The notes beneath the pieces were generated by a model. That model saw nothing but the letters and a program-made list of their open reading frames with translations. It was not told the DNA's origin and searched no databases. This document shows positions 35,690-46,155 of a stretch of DNA of 64,000 nucleotides, in pieces. A program made the position numbers and the translations under genes. Source of the stretch: Epiperipatus broadwayi (Eukaryota; Onychophora; Udeonychophora; Euonychophora; Peripatidae); contig JAQFVV010000020.1 in NCBI GenBank assembly GCA_028023455.1, positions 12,316,385 to 12,380,384 of the forward strand. Reading direction: 5' to 3'. How positions within the stretch are numbered: the first letter of the stretch is position 1; each line of letters begins with the position of its first letter.

Positions 35690-35955
35690 GAGTTGTGGGG
35701 TAAAGTGGATTGAAGCTTGTCCATTAAAATATGAAGATTGGTTATCTTAGTATAAACTGAGCATTGATTGCATATATGTGTGGAGATGATAATCTGGACC
35801 AACTGATGAGTGCTGGTTTAGCACGAAATGTGCATATTGGTGATTATTTATCTTTTTGACATGTGTGTGATCAAATGTGTCAGCAGTATGAGATAGCATG
35901 GATAGTTTGAGTGTCATGTGAAAGTCTGAGTTCAAACTCCCTATATATTACATAG
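35690..35955 (+). repeat. F1 dispersed repeat with the best-preserved hammerhead
   Basis: This copy is truncated at its 5' end, beginning near AGAGTTGTGGGGTAAAGTGG. It then carries CTTGTCCATTAAAATATGAAG, GAGCATTGATTGCATATATG, the complete hammerhead (35788-35848), the TTTTTGACATGTGTGTGATC block, and the tRNA-like end AGTCTGAGTTCAAACTCCC with a TATATATTACA tail. Confidence 0.88.
35788..35848 (+). ncRNA. F1 hammerhead ribozyme, complete core
   Basis: Stem I pairs ACCAA (35798-35802) with TTGGT (35837-35841). It continues past a 3-nt TGG bulge with GATAATC (35788-35794) on GATTATT (35842-35848). Core strand CTGATGA is at 35803-35809. Stem II is GTGC (35810-35813) with GCAC (35821-35824) and loop TGGTTTA. 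GAAA is at 35825-35828. Stem III is ATG (35828-35830) with CAT (35833-35835) and loop TG. H17 is A35836, so cleavage is predicted between 35836 and 35837 after an AUA triplet. Every invariant position of the hammerhead is met. Compared with 34633, stem III changes A-T to G-C at its third pair, a compensatory change. Confidence 0.85.
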
Positions 35956-37090
35956 TAATAGTACTACAAATTTAGTGTTTAATCGAAAACCTCTTAGTAT
36001 TAATTTTCACTGAGAGGTCTTTTTTTTCTTTTATTAAATATTTAGTAGTATTTGTTTTTTTTTTCAATTTCTAAAAAAACATAAAATCTATGTTTTCAAT
36101 GTTTTTTTGATTTCTCATTATAATATATCTAATATTTATTTAAAAAAGACTGATTTAGAATTTCAAACAACTTCTTTGATTTATAATTGACTGATTTGTT
36201 TAGGAATTTTTTATTATTTTGTCTTTAAAATTTTTTTAATTTTTTCTTCCTTATTGACTTTTTAAAAAGTGAGAGAAAAAGAAAGTGGGAGGAGGGTAAA
36301 TTGTTTTGTGGACTTTGATGGAGCTACAATCAATACAAATCCAATCAAACACTCCAAATCAAAATGAACTGGTTGGCTTTGGGACACAACAAATTAATAA
36401 TAACAACAAAAAAAAACTTAAAATAAAAAAAATTATTGATTTGGATTTCACTTTTGTTTTTAAATTAAAAACTAAAAATGAACTTCAGGTCCATTGTTTC
36501 CAGATGCATTTTAAGTAAAAATAGTTTAAATCAACAATGTGATCAACAAAAAGTTTATTTTTAATCCAATTTCTAACAAGTTAAAAAATAAAAATTTTTG
36601 TAATGTAACATTAGGATAGGAAAATATTGTTTTCTTTTTCCATCTTTGACTTTTTTTTTTAATTCACATTGAATTTATAGAAAATAAAAGTTCACCAAAA
36701 AAGACAATGAATTTACAAATTTAATCATAGTAGTATTCTTAGTATAAATCCCAAGTCCAAACTGCCTATCCTCACTCACTTTGAAAAAAAAAGAAAGACT
36801 TTTCTAAAGACAAAAGAAAAATCCAAATTTAAAAAATGGATTTTTTTTTCCAATTATATATAAGAAAATGATTATTTGAAAATAATCTACATTTTGCAAA
36901 TCAATGAGAGGTGTATTTTTTGTTTGCCTCAATTTTTCTCACACTTCTCCAATCACCTCTTTTCTAAATCCAATAAAAAATTGAAAAGAAAAATAATAAG
37001 TTCATCAAAAAACAAAAGATCTGTTAATAAAGACTAATATTAAGATGTTTTAGATTAAACAGGGATTAGGAGTTGTATGAAGGTTTGTGG
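35956..37090. other. AT-rich DNA with poly-T and poly-A runs
   Basis: Low-complexity T- and A-rich runs only. The plus-strand frame at 36306-36518 has no recognisable motif. Confidence 0.45.
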
Positions 37091-37094
37091 TGAT

Positions 37095-37665
37095 GATATA
37101 TTATTAGATGTGATATGTTGGACTATTTCTATCATTTATGAGTGAATGTTGAATGTATAGAAATTTTTAAACTTTATTTAAACTTTCCAAATACAAACAA
37201 CTTGTTAGTAATAACCCAGTGTGACAATACACAAGGTGTGGAATCCTCTAATTAATCTTGCTCTTAGAAAAAATATTAAACAATAATAATAATAAAACTA
37301 ATTAGCCTTGCTCATATAAAAAAATGAAAGACTCGGGAGAATTTGAACCAACTCTCATATATAAATATATCAAATTTTTATACATTTGCCTTAAGTTCAA
37401 TATTCAAGAATCTAAAGGTGCAAGTTCAACTTCTAAGTGAATATTGTCACTGTGCATATAGGCCAGCAACACCTGAAGAAGAATAGAGAATAATACTACT
37501 CAAAATGCTTTGTAATTACTAAAATGTGATGTCTATTTGTGTGTTATTATTAACAAGTTGTTTGTGTTTGGAAAGTTTAAATAAAGTTTAAAATGTTCTA
37601 TACATTCAACATTCACTCATAGATGATGGAAAAAGTCCAACATATTACATCTAAGGAATTAGTAG
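37095..37665. mobile_element. Inverted terminal-repeat element (family B), copy 1
   Basis: Arms of about 120 bp (37095-37215 and 37545-37665) are inverted copies containing GTTGGACTATTT, AACTTTATTTAAACTTT and CAACTTGTTAGTAATAA. The centre holds GGCCAGCAACACCTGAAGAAG (37462-37482), where CTGAAGA fits CUGANGA, but the following GAAA is lost. The same element occurs at 45200-45700. The layout resembles Penelope-like terminal repeats without the coding part. Confidence 0.65.
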
Positions 37666-37975
37666 TATTATCAGTAAAATAAATCACCATTTTTGCAAAA
37701 AAAAATCTAGTTTTATAATTAGACATCTCAGTGTTTAAAGCAATATTTAAAAACTCAATTAAAGAGAAAATTCAAATATAGATAACTGACTAGATCAGCA
37801 CCAAGTTTTATATCAAAATCAAATAGAAATGTTTATTTTTACTAAAATTAAAAAATAGTAATTTTTTATTAAACTTTTGATGATTAGATGCGACCAGTCA
37901 CCCTTCCTAATAAATAAATAAATAAAATAGTAAAAAAATTAAAAAAAGTTTATTAAAGTCAATACAGTTTAAAGT

Positions 37976-38533
37976 CTTTAGACCAGTGGTCTTCAACCTT
38001 TTCACACCTGTGGACGGATAAAAATAAGAATAAGGTTTTGTGGCCCGGCAAAAATAAGAATATAGTTTTGCAAACTGGCAGAAGTCTATAGATAAATTTT
38101 CTTAAAGATGTAAACTGCTTAGCTTTAGATGAGCATAAATATTATAACTGATCAAAACAACATGTTAAATATACATGATGTAGTTATATATATATGGAGT
38201 TTGTATAATAAAAAACTTTTTTTTTAAATTTTGAATTTTTTTAGAAAAGTAATAAAAAATTTAATTCTATCCCCCCCCCCCCCATAAGCATCTGTGATAA
38301 CTTAAAAAAACCAATTAATTTATGTATGATTGATTAGATTTTATTTTCATTCTGTTTCCTTTTTTTTAATTGGGTAAAAATGAGATGAAAAAATAAATAA
38401 AAATTGTTAATATTAATTAAAAGTTTAAACTCTTATTACTTTGTTATTACAAACTTTCCTGTGACCCCGGTAAAAAACATTCACAGCCCGGCACTGGTCC
38501 ATGGACCAAGGATTGAAGACCACTGCTTTAGAC
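37976..38533. mobile_element. hAT-type non-autonomous transposon (MITE) with 8-bp TSD
   Basis: The element runs from 37984 to 38525 (542 bp). It starts CAGTGGTCTTCAACC and ends GGATTGAAGACCACTG, giving ~13-bp terminal inverted repeats with the CAGTG ends typical of hAT elements. It is bounded by a perfect 8-bp duplication, CTTTAGAC (37976-37983 and 38526-38533), the duplication length made by hAT transposases. Subterminal GGCCCGGCA (38042-38050) and AGCCCGGCACTGGTCC are also characteristic. The interior has no transposase frame, so it is mobilised in trans. Confidence 0.92.
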
Positions 38534-39545
38534 CATACAGAGTGTGGAAATAGACATGTATTTATAAAAAAATGAATGGTTGGTTGTGCATATAATATTG
38601 GTTACCAGAAATTACTATATTTTGATCCTAAAACCTATACAGCTCTTGAGTCAGTCATTCTATCACTACATTAATTAATACAAGATATTTACACATTAAT
38701 AAAATTGATATTACTTAAATTTTACAATATTTGTAACACTTTGATTATAGAGGATAGGATAGGGGCTTTGTTAGTATAAATAAAAAATGTTTAGCAAATA
38801 TCCAAAGAGTGAATACTCATGTACATTAGAAAATTTCTTGGTTGGAAATTAAATAAAATCTATGCTGGGTCCTTGATTAACTAAGTAATGTCATTTAAGT
38901 TAGCTAAAAAATGTCACTATTTTACTATATATTATTCTATTTTTCACACATCTATTTAAGTATATATGATCAATAGATATTAAATATATTCCTAGAATAG
39001 TTTTTGGATATTGGTATATGTCAGTAAGGAACATTATATTGTGTTTTTTTAATTCTATTCCAACAAATGTCATAATAGTATCAACATCCTAAAGTTTAAA
39101 CTCAAGACAATTTACAAGTATAGCTATAAACATTCTAATATTAGATCAGCAATTGTATATTTTCAAGATTTTATTTATTAATTAATTGTAAAAGTTTCCA
39201 AATTTCGTGATGGTATATCCTTAATCTAGTTTATGCAAATTAGCTTTTATTAGAGAAATAGATTAATAACAATATGAAAGTTTAAATGATCTAAAACTTT
39301 GAATCATACTCAAGAGTGATATAAAATGGATTATTATTGTTAAGGCAAGTATTTAAAGTAAGTTAGAAGGTCATATAAGGTTTTTAAATACAAATCTTAT
39401 TTTTACTAAAACATTTCTACATTTCAAATAATTGAGATCGATATAGTTGTCAACCAAATGTTAGATTTATATAACTACACAAGGAAGTTTGCATGATTTC
39501 AAAACGTTGCACTGTTAAAACCTTCATTATCTTAAATACTATAAA
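38534..39545. other. AT-rich DNA without recognised feature
   Basis: No supported gene, RNA or repeat boundary. Confidence 0.45.
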
Positions 39546-39549
39546 CAGG

Positions 39550-40295
39550 ATGTGGGCTTTGAGCATTCCATCATTAGATTTTCAATGAAATGGATGGTGG
39601 AAGAGTTTTGTGGTGGAGTGGATTGAAGCCTGTCCATTAAAGTATGAGGATTGACTATCTTAATATAAGCTGAGCATTGATTGCATATATGTGTGTAGAT
39701 GATAATCTGGACCAAATGATGAGTGCTGGTTTAGCATGAAATATGAATATTGGTATATTGGTGATTATTTATCTTTTCAACATATGTTTGATCAAGTGTG
39801 TCAGCAGTATGAAATAGTATGGATAGTTGAGAGTCATGTAAAGTCTGAGTTCAAAACCCCTACATATTATATTGAAGTCCAATTATCAAAAAGCCTGTAC
39901 TGTATAAAAAAATTCAAATATTAAAATATAGTGCTGTAAGGTCTTCTCATCCCTCATATATGGGTGTAATGAGGGGGTCATATTGAGTTATGGTCAACAT
40001 GAGTAGTGTTTCATCATCAGATTTTCAATGAAATGGATGGCTGAAGAGTTGTGGAGTGGATTGAATCCTGTCCATTAAAGTATGAAGATTGGCTATCTTA
40101 ATATAAGCTGGGCATTGATTTATGTGTGGAAATGATAATCTGGACCAACTGTCAAGTGATGGTTTAGCACAAAATATGTAAATTGGTGATTATTTATCTT
40201 TTCGACATGTGTGTGATCAAGTGTGTTAGCAGTATGAGATAGCGTGGATAGTTGAGGGTCATGTGAAAGTTGAGTTCAAACCCTCTATATATAAG
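39550..40295 (+). repeat. F1 tandem dimer, ~430-bp spacing
   Basis: Two plus-strand F1 units (39550-39875 and 39940-40295) are joined by a ~65-bp linker. The first hammerhead segment (39700-39773) has ATGATGA for CTGATGA and a small duplication of the ATATTGG cleavage region. The second (40134-40195) has CTGTCAA and ACAAAAT, so both are decayed. The tRNA-like ends read AGTCTGAGTTCAAAACCC and GTTGAGTTCAAACCC. Confidence 0.82.
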
Positions 40296-40299
40296 CAGA

Positions 40300-40940
40300 A
40301 ATGTGATTTTTAACTGAGTGTATGCAATAAATTCTAGTCATTGATATTGCTCAGTAAATTAATCTAATATTTGATTAATTAATCATGCATGCGAAAAAGA
40401 ATTATTGCTTTTGATACAGATATTAAACATAATCTCGAGGAGTAATTAAAAGTTGTTTTACTTAACAATTGGTTCATTTATCAAAACATATACTACCCCT
40501 TCTGCTAGCAATTAAGTGTAATTTAAATACATAAAAGAGCTATTGTAAAATTTTGTTAATCTTTTTTGACATACATATTCAAATGAATTTCTTAGCAATA
40601 AAAGTTTAAATAATTCAGTATATCATTCTTAGCAATCAACTCCTCCAGAAAAAAAATCACAAATTTAAATTTATAAATGTTACATGCACACTCACTTGTG
40701 TGAGAACTCTCACAAACACTTCCTACTTATTTCTTGGTCTTTCACACTAAATGTGACGCAGCATATAGTTATTAGTCAGCCATATAATTAATCTCTTTCC
40801 CAATGTACTACTTTTTTTTTTTGCATAACTGGTATCTTATTAATTATTTCTGTTGTCATATAATGTGCACATATTTTAAATTGAAATGTATATATAATAA
40901 ATTAATAGTGGTATATTGTAAATATTGAACTTTAAGATGT
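40300..40940. other. AT-rich DNA without recognised feature
   Basis: Nothing supported between the F1 dimer and the next F1-related copy. Confidence 0.4.
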
Positions 40941-40944
40941 AATT

Positions 40945-41585
40945 AAAGGGACTTTGAACACAGACTTTCAAGATTCCTTCAATATCCACTCCATCTTATC
41001 TAATTAGTACACATGACCACAGACCACACACATGTGAAAAAATAAATAATCTGCAATATATGCATTTCATACTGAACCATCAGGTTCAGACCATCATTTC
41101 CCACACACATGTATAAGCATCTTCAAACTTTAATGTGACTTCAGTAATCTTCACTTTCCAACTCTTCAGCCATCCATACCATTGAAAATGTGATGATAGA
41201 ATGCTCAAACCTTTGTTGATGCCTTATTGATTTAAGGTCAAAATGGATATGACAACAATATTGGCATTAAAAAGGGTTTGAGCATTTCATCATTGGATTT
41301 TTAATGGTATGGATAACTGAAGAGGAATGGAGAATGGAAAAGATTAAAGACCATCCATTAAAATGTGAAGAATTGCTATTTTAATATAAACTGCACTGAT
41401 TTTATATATGTGTGAAAGATGTATGAACCAACAGATGAGTGCTGGTTCAGAATAAAATACATATATTGGAGGTTATTTATTTCTCCCACATGTGTGTGGT
41501 CATGTATCTCAATTATATAAGATGAAATGGATAGCTGAAAGTAGATTGAAAGTCTGTGTTCAAATCTCTTTAATTATATATATAT
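40945..41585. repeat. F1-related inverted pair
   Basis: A minus-oriented copy (40945-41220) is followed by a plus-oriented one (41225-41585) with their 5' ends together. Both are of the divergent subfamily seen at 19385 and 61660 (ATTTATT..CACATGTGTGTGGTCATG). The plus hammerhead segment (41420-41478) reads CAGATGA..GTGC..AATAAAAT, and the minus one (41045-41100) lacks the CTGANGA strand. Neither should cleave. Confidence 0.75.
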
Positions 41586-41843
41586 GTTAATTCTAATATT
41601 TTCAGATAAAAAATAACATATTATTATTTGGGAGATATTCTGTGTAGTGAAAAAGCTAAATGCTGAAGTTTCAGTACAATATCAAGTTTCTTCCTCAGTA
41701 ATTGATTATTATTCAAAGTCTGAAAATTTTCTATCAGATCAATCCTCACAGGGAGCACACTTCCTCGTTCAGGCAAAGACAAAGTTAGCATTTCCTGTTT
41801 TTGTATAAACAAACATCAGGTCTAGCTATGGGTTCACAAGATT

Positions 41844-42281
41844 TTGGAAAATAAAATTTTGACTTCAACAGTTAAAAAACCATCTATATGGCTGAGGTAT
41901 GTTGATGATACCTTTGTTATTTGGCCTCATGGTAAACATGCTCTTGATGGCTTTTTAAATTTTTTAAACTCTTTTCACAACAATATTAAATTTACTACTG
42001 AAATAGAAAATAATAATCAATTAACCTTTTTAGAAGTTTTGATTGAAAGAAGGGAAGATGGTTCTTTATCCCATGGTATATATAAAAAACCAACACACAC
42101 AGGGAGGTATCTGCATTTTTCTTCTCATCACCATCCTGCACAACTATTTTCAGTGGCAAAGACATTATTGGATAGAACAAAGAGACTTTCTGATGATAGC
42201 CATTTTCACCGGGACCTTTCTGTTATTAATAAAATGCTTCTTGATAATGGTTTTAATTACAACATTATTAATAGGGCTTAA
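41844..42281 (+). pseudogene. Penelope-like reverse transcriptase fragment
   Basis: The 145-codon frame begins just before the catalytic motif: WLRYVDDTFVIWPHG (about residues 17-31) supplies the YVDD box. QLTFLEVLIERREDG follows, the conserved 'FLD..i.r..dG.l...VYRK.THTdRYL' segment, here YKKPTHTGRYLHFSSHHHPAQ. The fingers and first catalytic Asp lie in the missing 5' part. The THTxRYLxxxSxHHP signature is diagnostic of Penelope-like RTs. The frame closes at 42281 by a small indel, and the reading continues in another frame toward the endonuclease (ITDKSGNILRNNNIHT at about 42350-42400). The ATG at 41844 is not the native start. Confidence 0.92.
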
Positions 42282-42299
42282 ACATATAAAAAGAAAAAA

Positions 42300-42880
42300 A
42301 AATTTTGATACATCAAAAATTAAGACAATTTTGCCATATATAAAATGAATAACTGATAAAAGTGGTAACATTTTAAGGAATAATAATATTCACACAATTT
42401 AACTACTTATAAAAAAATTAGTGAAATATTTCCACTTCCTAAAGATAAAATTGCTTTGGAGTGTCATGGTGTATATGAAATTCCATGTAAGGTCTGTTCA
42501 CATATATATATTGGACAGACTAATCTTAGAATAAATATTAGAAAGGAAGAATACATTCTGACAGTCAGAGAAAAATCCAATTCATCAGCTATTTATTCTC
42601 ATATAAAATTAACAAATCATGATATCAATTTTGAAAAAACAAATATTTTAGCAAAAATTGAACAATATGACTAGAGATTGCTAGGAGAAGTTATAGAGAT
42701 TTTTAAAAGGCTCAAGAGCATAAATGAAAGGTGTGAATGAAAGAAGAATAACATTTGGAAGAAGATATTGGAAGAGAAAATAAATTTTAAAACTTCTCAA
42801 CCAATAGAATTTAAACATGAAGAGAAAGAAAATGATTTTACACCTCACACACGTTCTTATGATTTGAGAAAGAGGATTCT
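42300..42880 (+). pseudogene. Penelope-like linker and GIY-YIG endonuclease
   Basis: After a frameshift, LPYIK and ITDKSGNILRNNNIHTI give the RT-endonuclease linker. The frame 42456-42674 then reads ECHGVYEIPCKVCSHIYIGQ and TNLRINIRKEEY. GVYEIPC and YIGQT are the GIY and YIG halves of the nuclease core, and the Cys pair is usual for this family. The conserved arginine and glutamate region is altered (IRKEEY). A TAG at 42672-42674 interrupts a segment that resumes as EVIEIFKRLKSINE and ends near 42880. At least three disablements make this a dead copy. Confidence 0.85.
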
Positions 42881-42920
42881 CTGAGGAAAGTACTTGATAT
42901 TGTACTGAAACATCAGCATT
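42878..42920 (+). ncRNA. Hammerhead-like core in Penelope-like 3' terminal repeat
   Basis: CTGAGGA (42881-42887), one unpaired A, then a perfect 5-bp stem II AGTAC/GTACT (42889-42893 with 42902-42906) and GAAAC (42907-42911), ATC next. Minimal stem III is a single A-U pair with AUC as the cleavage triplet (H17 = C42914). The inverted partial copy on the left (41670-41705, minus) has the same parts with a broken stem II. Confidence 0.6.
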
Positions 42921-43884
42921 TAGCTTTTTCACTACATGGAATACTCTGCAAATAATAATAATTACTTTAGTATTCTAAGATAATCTGCATTAGTCAGATA
43001 GATATCACTGTAAGAACAGTATAATATTATGTGGATTCACTATTTGTAAAAAGAGTGTAATGCTTTTAAAGATGATGAGCTCTTAAAGTTTATATAAATT
43101 AAACAGATTAGTATTAATGCAGTGACTTCAAAAATGGAAAATTATAATTTTAATGTGATGTTGTCTTCACTACCATTGATGCAGACGTAGAGCTATAAGT
43201 GACAATTTTATAGTTGCCCTTCCTTTCAGATCTGAGAATTAATCGAAATTTCCCAGATAAGTTTTAATGCAGTGATTGCAAAATAAAATAAATGTAATAT
43301 GAAGTTGTCATACTCTTTTAAGCCCATAGTTATTTTCACCTCCACCATGATAATATTATTTGTTATGTTTTATTATTTTAAAATTCTAAGGATAATTTTG
43401 ATAGAAAATAAAAGCAACAGACTAGTGAGAATGTCATAAGTACTTAAGATTATTTCTGATCATCTTCCAATGATAGAAATCATATGATACAATTAGAAGT
43501 AAATTTGTAATTTAAATGTTCTTGTGGAGGAGGACTAATTACAGGATTTTATTGCATTTTTATTCAAATATAGCAGCCATCAAATTTACATGGTCTTGAT
43601 TTTCTAAACGTGAATTCAGAGAAGTAAAATTTAAAAAATGATTTAATATTATTGTGATCATTTCTAACTCCATTCTCATGAAAATAACTCTAACCTACAT
43701 AAATTAGTGTGAGAGAAGAGCAATGGAACTTTGGGGCTTAAGGTCCATCGATCTTGGCAGAGTTCTGCATCTTTCAATGCTTAGACTTCTTATAAATTAC
43801 TGAACAATAATTATTGATACTCATTTCAGAAATAGACAATAGTTACATATTAAATAAAAATAGTTCTTTTTAGTGGCACATAGT

Positions 43885-44131
43885 ATTGTATTAATAAGGA
43901 TAAAGTACTCATAATTGTAAATTGTATATGTAATATTAAAGTTTATAAGTATATTTTTTCACATAGACTTCAAGTGTCCACTACATTCATGGTTACAGAT
44001 ATCTATTCTAAGGCTTGAAGCATAATGCAGTAGACCTTAGATGTCTCTATATGTGAAAAAATATATTTATAAACTTTAATATTACATATGTATAATTATA
44101 ATTAGCTTATCCTTATTAATTCAGTATTATG
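43885..44131. mobile_element. MITE-like inverted repeat at the centre of the giant repeat
   Basis: Arms of about 85 bp (43885-43975 and 44047-44131) are inverted copies: TTAATAAGGATAA at each outer end, and ATTAAAGTTTATAA and ATTTTTTCACATA further in. About 70 bp separate them. No frame is present. No clean target-site duplication could be fixed. Confidence 0.7.
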
Positions 44132-44824
44132 AAATGTTGCTGGAGTTATCAGATCAAAGTAGAAAAGTAGCAAGATAAATGTTAAAAAGACTAAAGTAAT
44201 GTTTAATAGATTTTCTCAAAATATGAAACTAAAGATTGATTATGATGAGTTAGAAAAAGTTAACAGCTACAAATACCTTGGTCAGATTATTAATACAGAT
44301 GGAAACATAATGGATGAAATTAGTCATAGAATTAAACTTGGTTAGAGTGCTTTTGATAGAAATAATTTGATATTAAAAGGAAATATGTCTATGTGTTTGA
44401 AAAAGAAGTTTTTTAATAAATGTGTTTTACCAGTTCTTACTTATGGGTCTTCAGACCACTCAAGGTATGGAGAGATGCATATTGGGAGTAACAAGAAGTG
44501 ATCGAAAATGCAATATATGGGTAAAAGAACAAACAGGTATTACTGACTTCATTGAAAAAATTAAAGTCAGAAGCAGAGTTGAGCTGTACATATTGCTAGA
44601 AGACATGATAATAGATGGCCAATTGAAATCTTAAACTGGATTCCAAGAAATTATAAAATACCCAGAAAGAGCCCATATGTGAGATGGATGGATAAAATAA
44701 GAAAGTATGCAGGGGTGATGTAGAGAAGAGAAGCTAAAGATTAGAGATGGGGTGACCTGAAAAGACATTCATCCTGCAGTGAATTGATAATGGTTGATGA
44801 TGATGATGATGATGATGATGAACT
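44131..44824 (+). pseudogene. RTE-clade non-LTR retrotransposon, 3' part with (GAT)n tail
   Basis: In shifting frames the plus strand reads VMFNRFSQNMKLKIDYDELE, VNSYKYLGQIINTDGNIMDE, RNNLILKGNMSMCLKKKFF, NKCVLPVLTYGS, then MERCILGVTRSDRKCNIWVK and EQTGITDFIEKIK. YLGQ.I..DG, VLPVLTYG and the MER..LG.T..DR...I motif are the post-catalytic region of RTE-type reverse transcriptases. The W..WAGH segment is damaged. Stops fall at 44343-44345 and later. The copy ends at CCTGCAGTG..GATAATGGTT followed by (GAT)n (44796-44820), the short microsatellite tail usual for RTE elements. It shares this end with 11938-12250. Confidence 0.88.
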
Positions 44825-45199
44825 GATAGAAATAACATTTTTTTGTTTATTAAGTAACTATTATCTATTTCTTAAATGAATATTAATAATTATTGCTCAG
44901 TAATTCATAAAAAGTTCAAGTATTGAAGGAAACAGAGCTGGGCCAACATTCATGGACCTTAAGCTCCAAAGTTCCATCACTCTACCCTCACACTAATTTA
45001 TGTAGGTCAGAATTATTTTTTATGAAAATGGAGTTAGCAGTGGTCACAATAATTAAATCATGTTTAATTCAGATTCAAAAAATCAAGACCAGGCGAATTT
45101 CATGGCTGCCATATTTTAATAAAAATGCAATGAAATCCTATGCTTAGTCCCTCCCTCCTCCTCAAATTTTAAATTACACATTTACTTCTAATAGCATGA

Positions 45200-45700
45200 A
45201 ACTGCTAGTAAAAGATATGATAATATGTTGGACTATTTTCATCATCTAGCAGTAAATATTGAATGTGTAGAAAATTTTAAACTTTATTTAAACTTTTCAA
45301 GTACAAACAACTTGTTAGTAATAACATGTAGATAGACAACACAGGTTAGGAATTATACAAGATTTCAAATAGTATTATTTCCCACTCTTCTTCAGGTGTT
45401 ATAAAATAGGAATCAAACTTATCTCTTTAGCTTTTAGATTTTTTGAGTATTAGATTTTAAGGCAACACTAATATAAGTAGTATAATAATACTGTCACTGG
45501 TTAGTCCAGCAATGCCTGAAGAAGAGGGGAAAATAATACTAATTGAAACATTGTGTAATTACTAACTTGTGTTGTCTATTTATCTATTTGTGTGTTATAA
45601 GATTAAATAAAGTTTAAAATTTTCTATACATTTGACATTTAATGATCAATGATGGAAATAGTCCAACATATTATCACATCTAATATATCATCATCACAAA
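45200..45700. mobile_element. Inverted terminal-repeat element (family B), copy 2, nested
   Basis: Arms at 45215-45425 and 45505-45690 are inverted copies of each other and match 37095-37665. Both arms show CCTGAAGAAGAG followed by GAAA at a distance of ~18 nt (minus core near 45405-45370, plus core at 45516-45550). CTGAAGA obeys CUGANGA, but stem II is only about 3 bp. It interrupts the right arm of the giant inverted repeat, so it inserted after that repeat formed. Confidence 0.7.
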
Positions 45701-46001
45701 TCTTCATGAAAATGCTAATAAAAGCTTCAGATTATCATATATTGCTATCATTTGAAGATGATAAAAGTAATCTTAAGCATTTATGACATTCTCACCGGTA
45801 TGTTCCTTTTATTTTCTATCAAAATAATCCTTAGAATTTGAAAACAATTAGCCTAATAAATGAATAGATAAAGCAGAAATAACTATTACAAAGAAATCCA
45901 AGACATATGTCACATGACCTAATTTATCAAGCTTGTCTTACAAATGTTATATATAAAGCTTGCAAATAAGCTCTCAACAAGATTCGCAGAATATTCCCAA
46001 T

Positions 46002-46040
46002 CCAGACTGGTTTCTGCTACTGGCTTTCTCAGTGAGGTGC
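46002..46040 (-). ncRNA. Hammerhead-like core 1 of the triple cluster
   Basis: Minus strand: CTCA stem I strand, CTGAGAA (G8-A9 position altered from GGA to GAA), AGCCAGTAGCA, GAAAC, then CAGTC. One core deviation makes activity doubtful. Confidence 0.45.
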
Positions 46041-46059
46041 TAGGATATTCAAGCATGGC

Positions 46060-46100
46060 ATCTCACTGAGGAAGCCAGTAGCAGAAACTGGTCTGGGTTT
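46060..46100 (+). ncRNA. Hammerhead-like core 2 of the triple cluster
   Basis: Stem I CTCA (46062-46065) with TGGG (46094-46097), core CTGAGGA (46066-46072), stem II GC/GC with a CAGTA loop (46074-46082), GAAA (46084-46087), stem III AC/GT with a TG loop, and C46093 as H17 after GU. All core positions fit, but stems II and III are only 2 bp. Such minimal hammerheads are known to work better as dimers, and a second copy follows 57 bp downstream. Confidence 0.6.
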
Positions 46101-46117
46101 GGGGATATTCTGCAAAG

Positions 46118-46155
46118 CTTCACTGAGGAAGCCAATAGCAGAAACTGGTCTGGGG
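46118..46155 (+). ncRNA. Hammerhead-like core 3 of the triple cluster
   Basis: Direct repeat of the core at 46060: CTGAGGA, AGCCAATAGCA, GAAAC, TGGTC, TGGG. It differs by one base in the stem II loop. Confidence 0.6.

Larger units (their letters stand above)
41630..42960 (+). mobile_element. Penelope-like element with inverted terminal pieces
   Basis: The coding body (41840-42880) is bounded on the right by the 3' terminal repeat (42850-42960). On the left is an inverted copy of that repeat (41630-41815): CATTTAGCTTTTTCACTACA appears at 42917-42936 and in reverse complement at 41646-41665. An inverted, partial terminal repeat at the 5' side is a recognised outcome of Penelope-like insertion. 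The element sits between F1 repeats on the left and the giant inverted repeat on the right. Confidence 0.85.

Noticed and set aside
42043-42348. Overlapping plus- and minus-strand frames over the Penelope-like RT
   Set aside because: They are shadow frames of the 41844-42281 RT. None shows family motifs.
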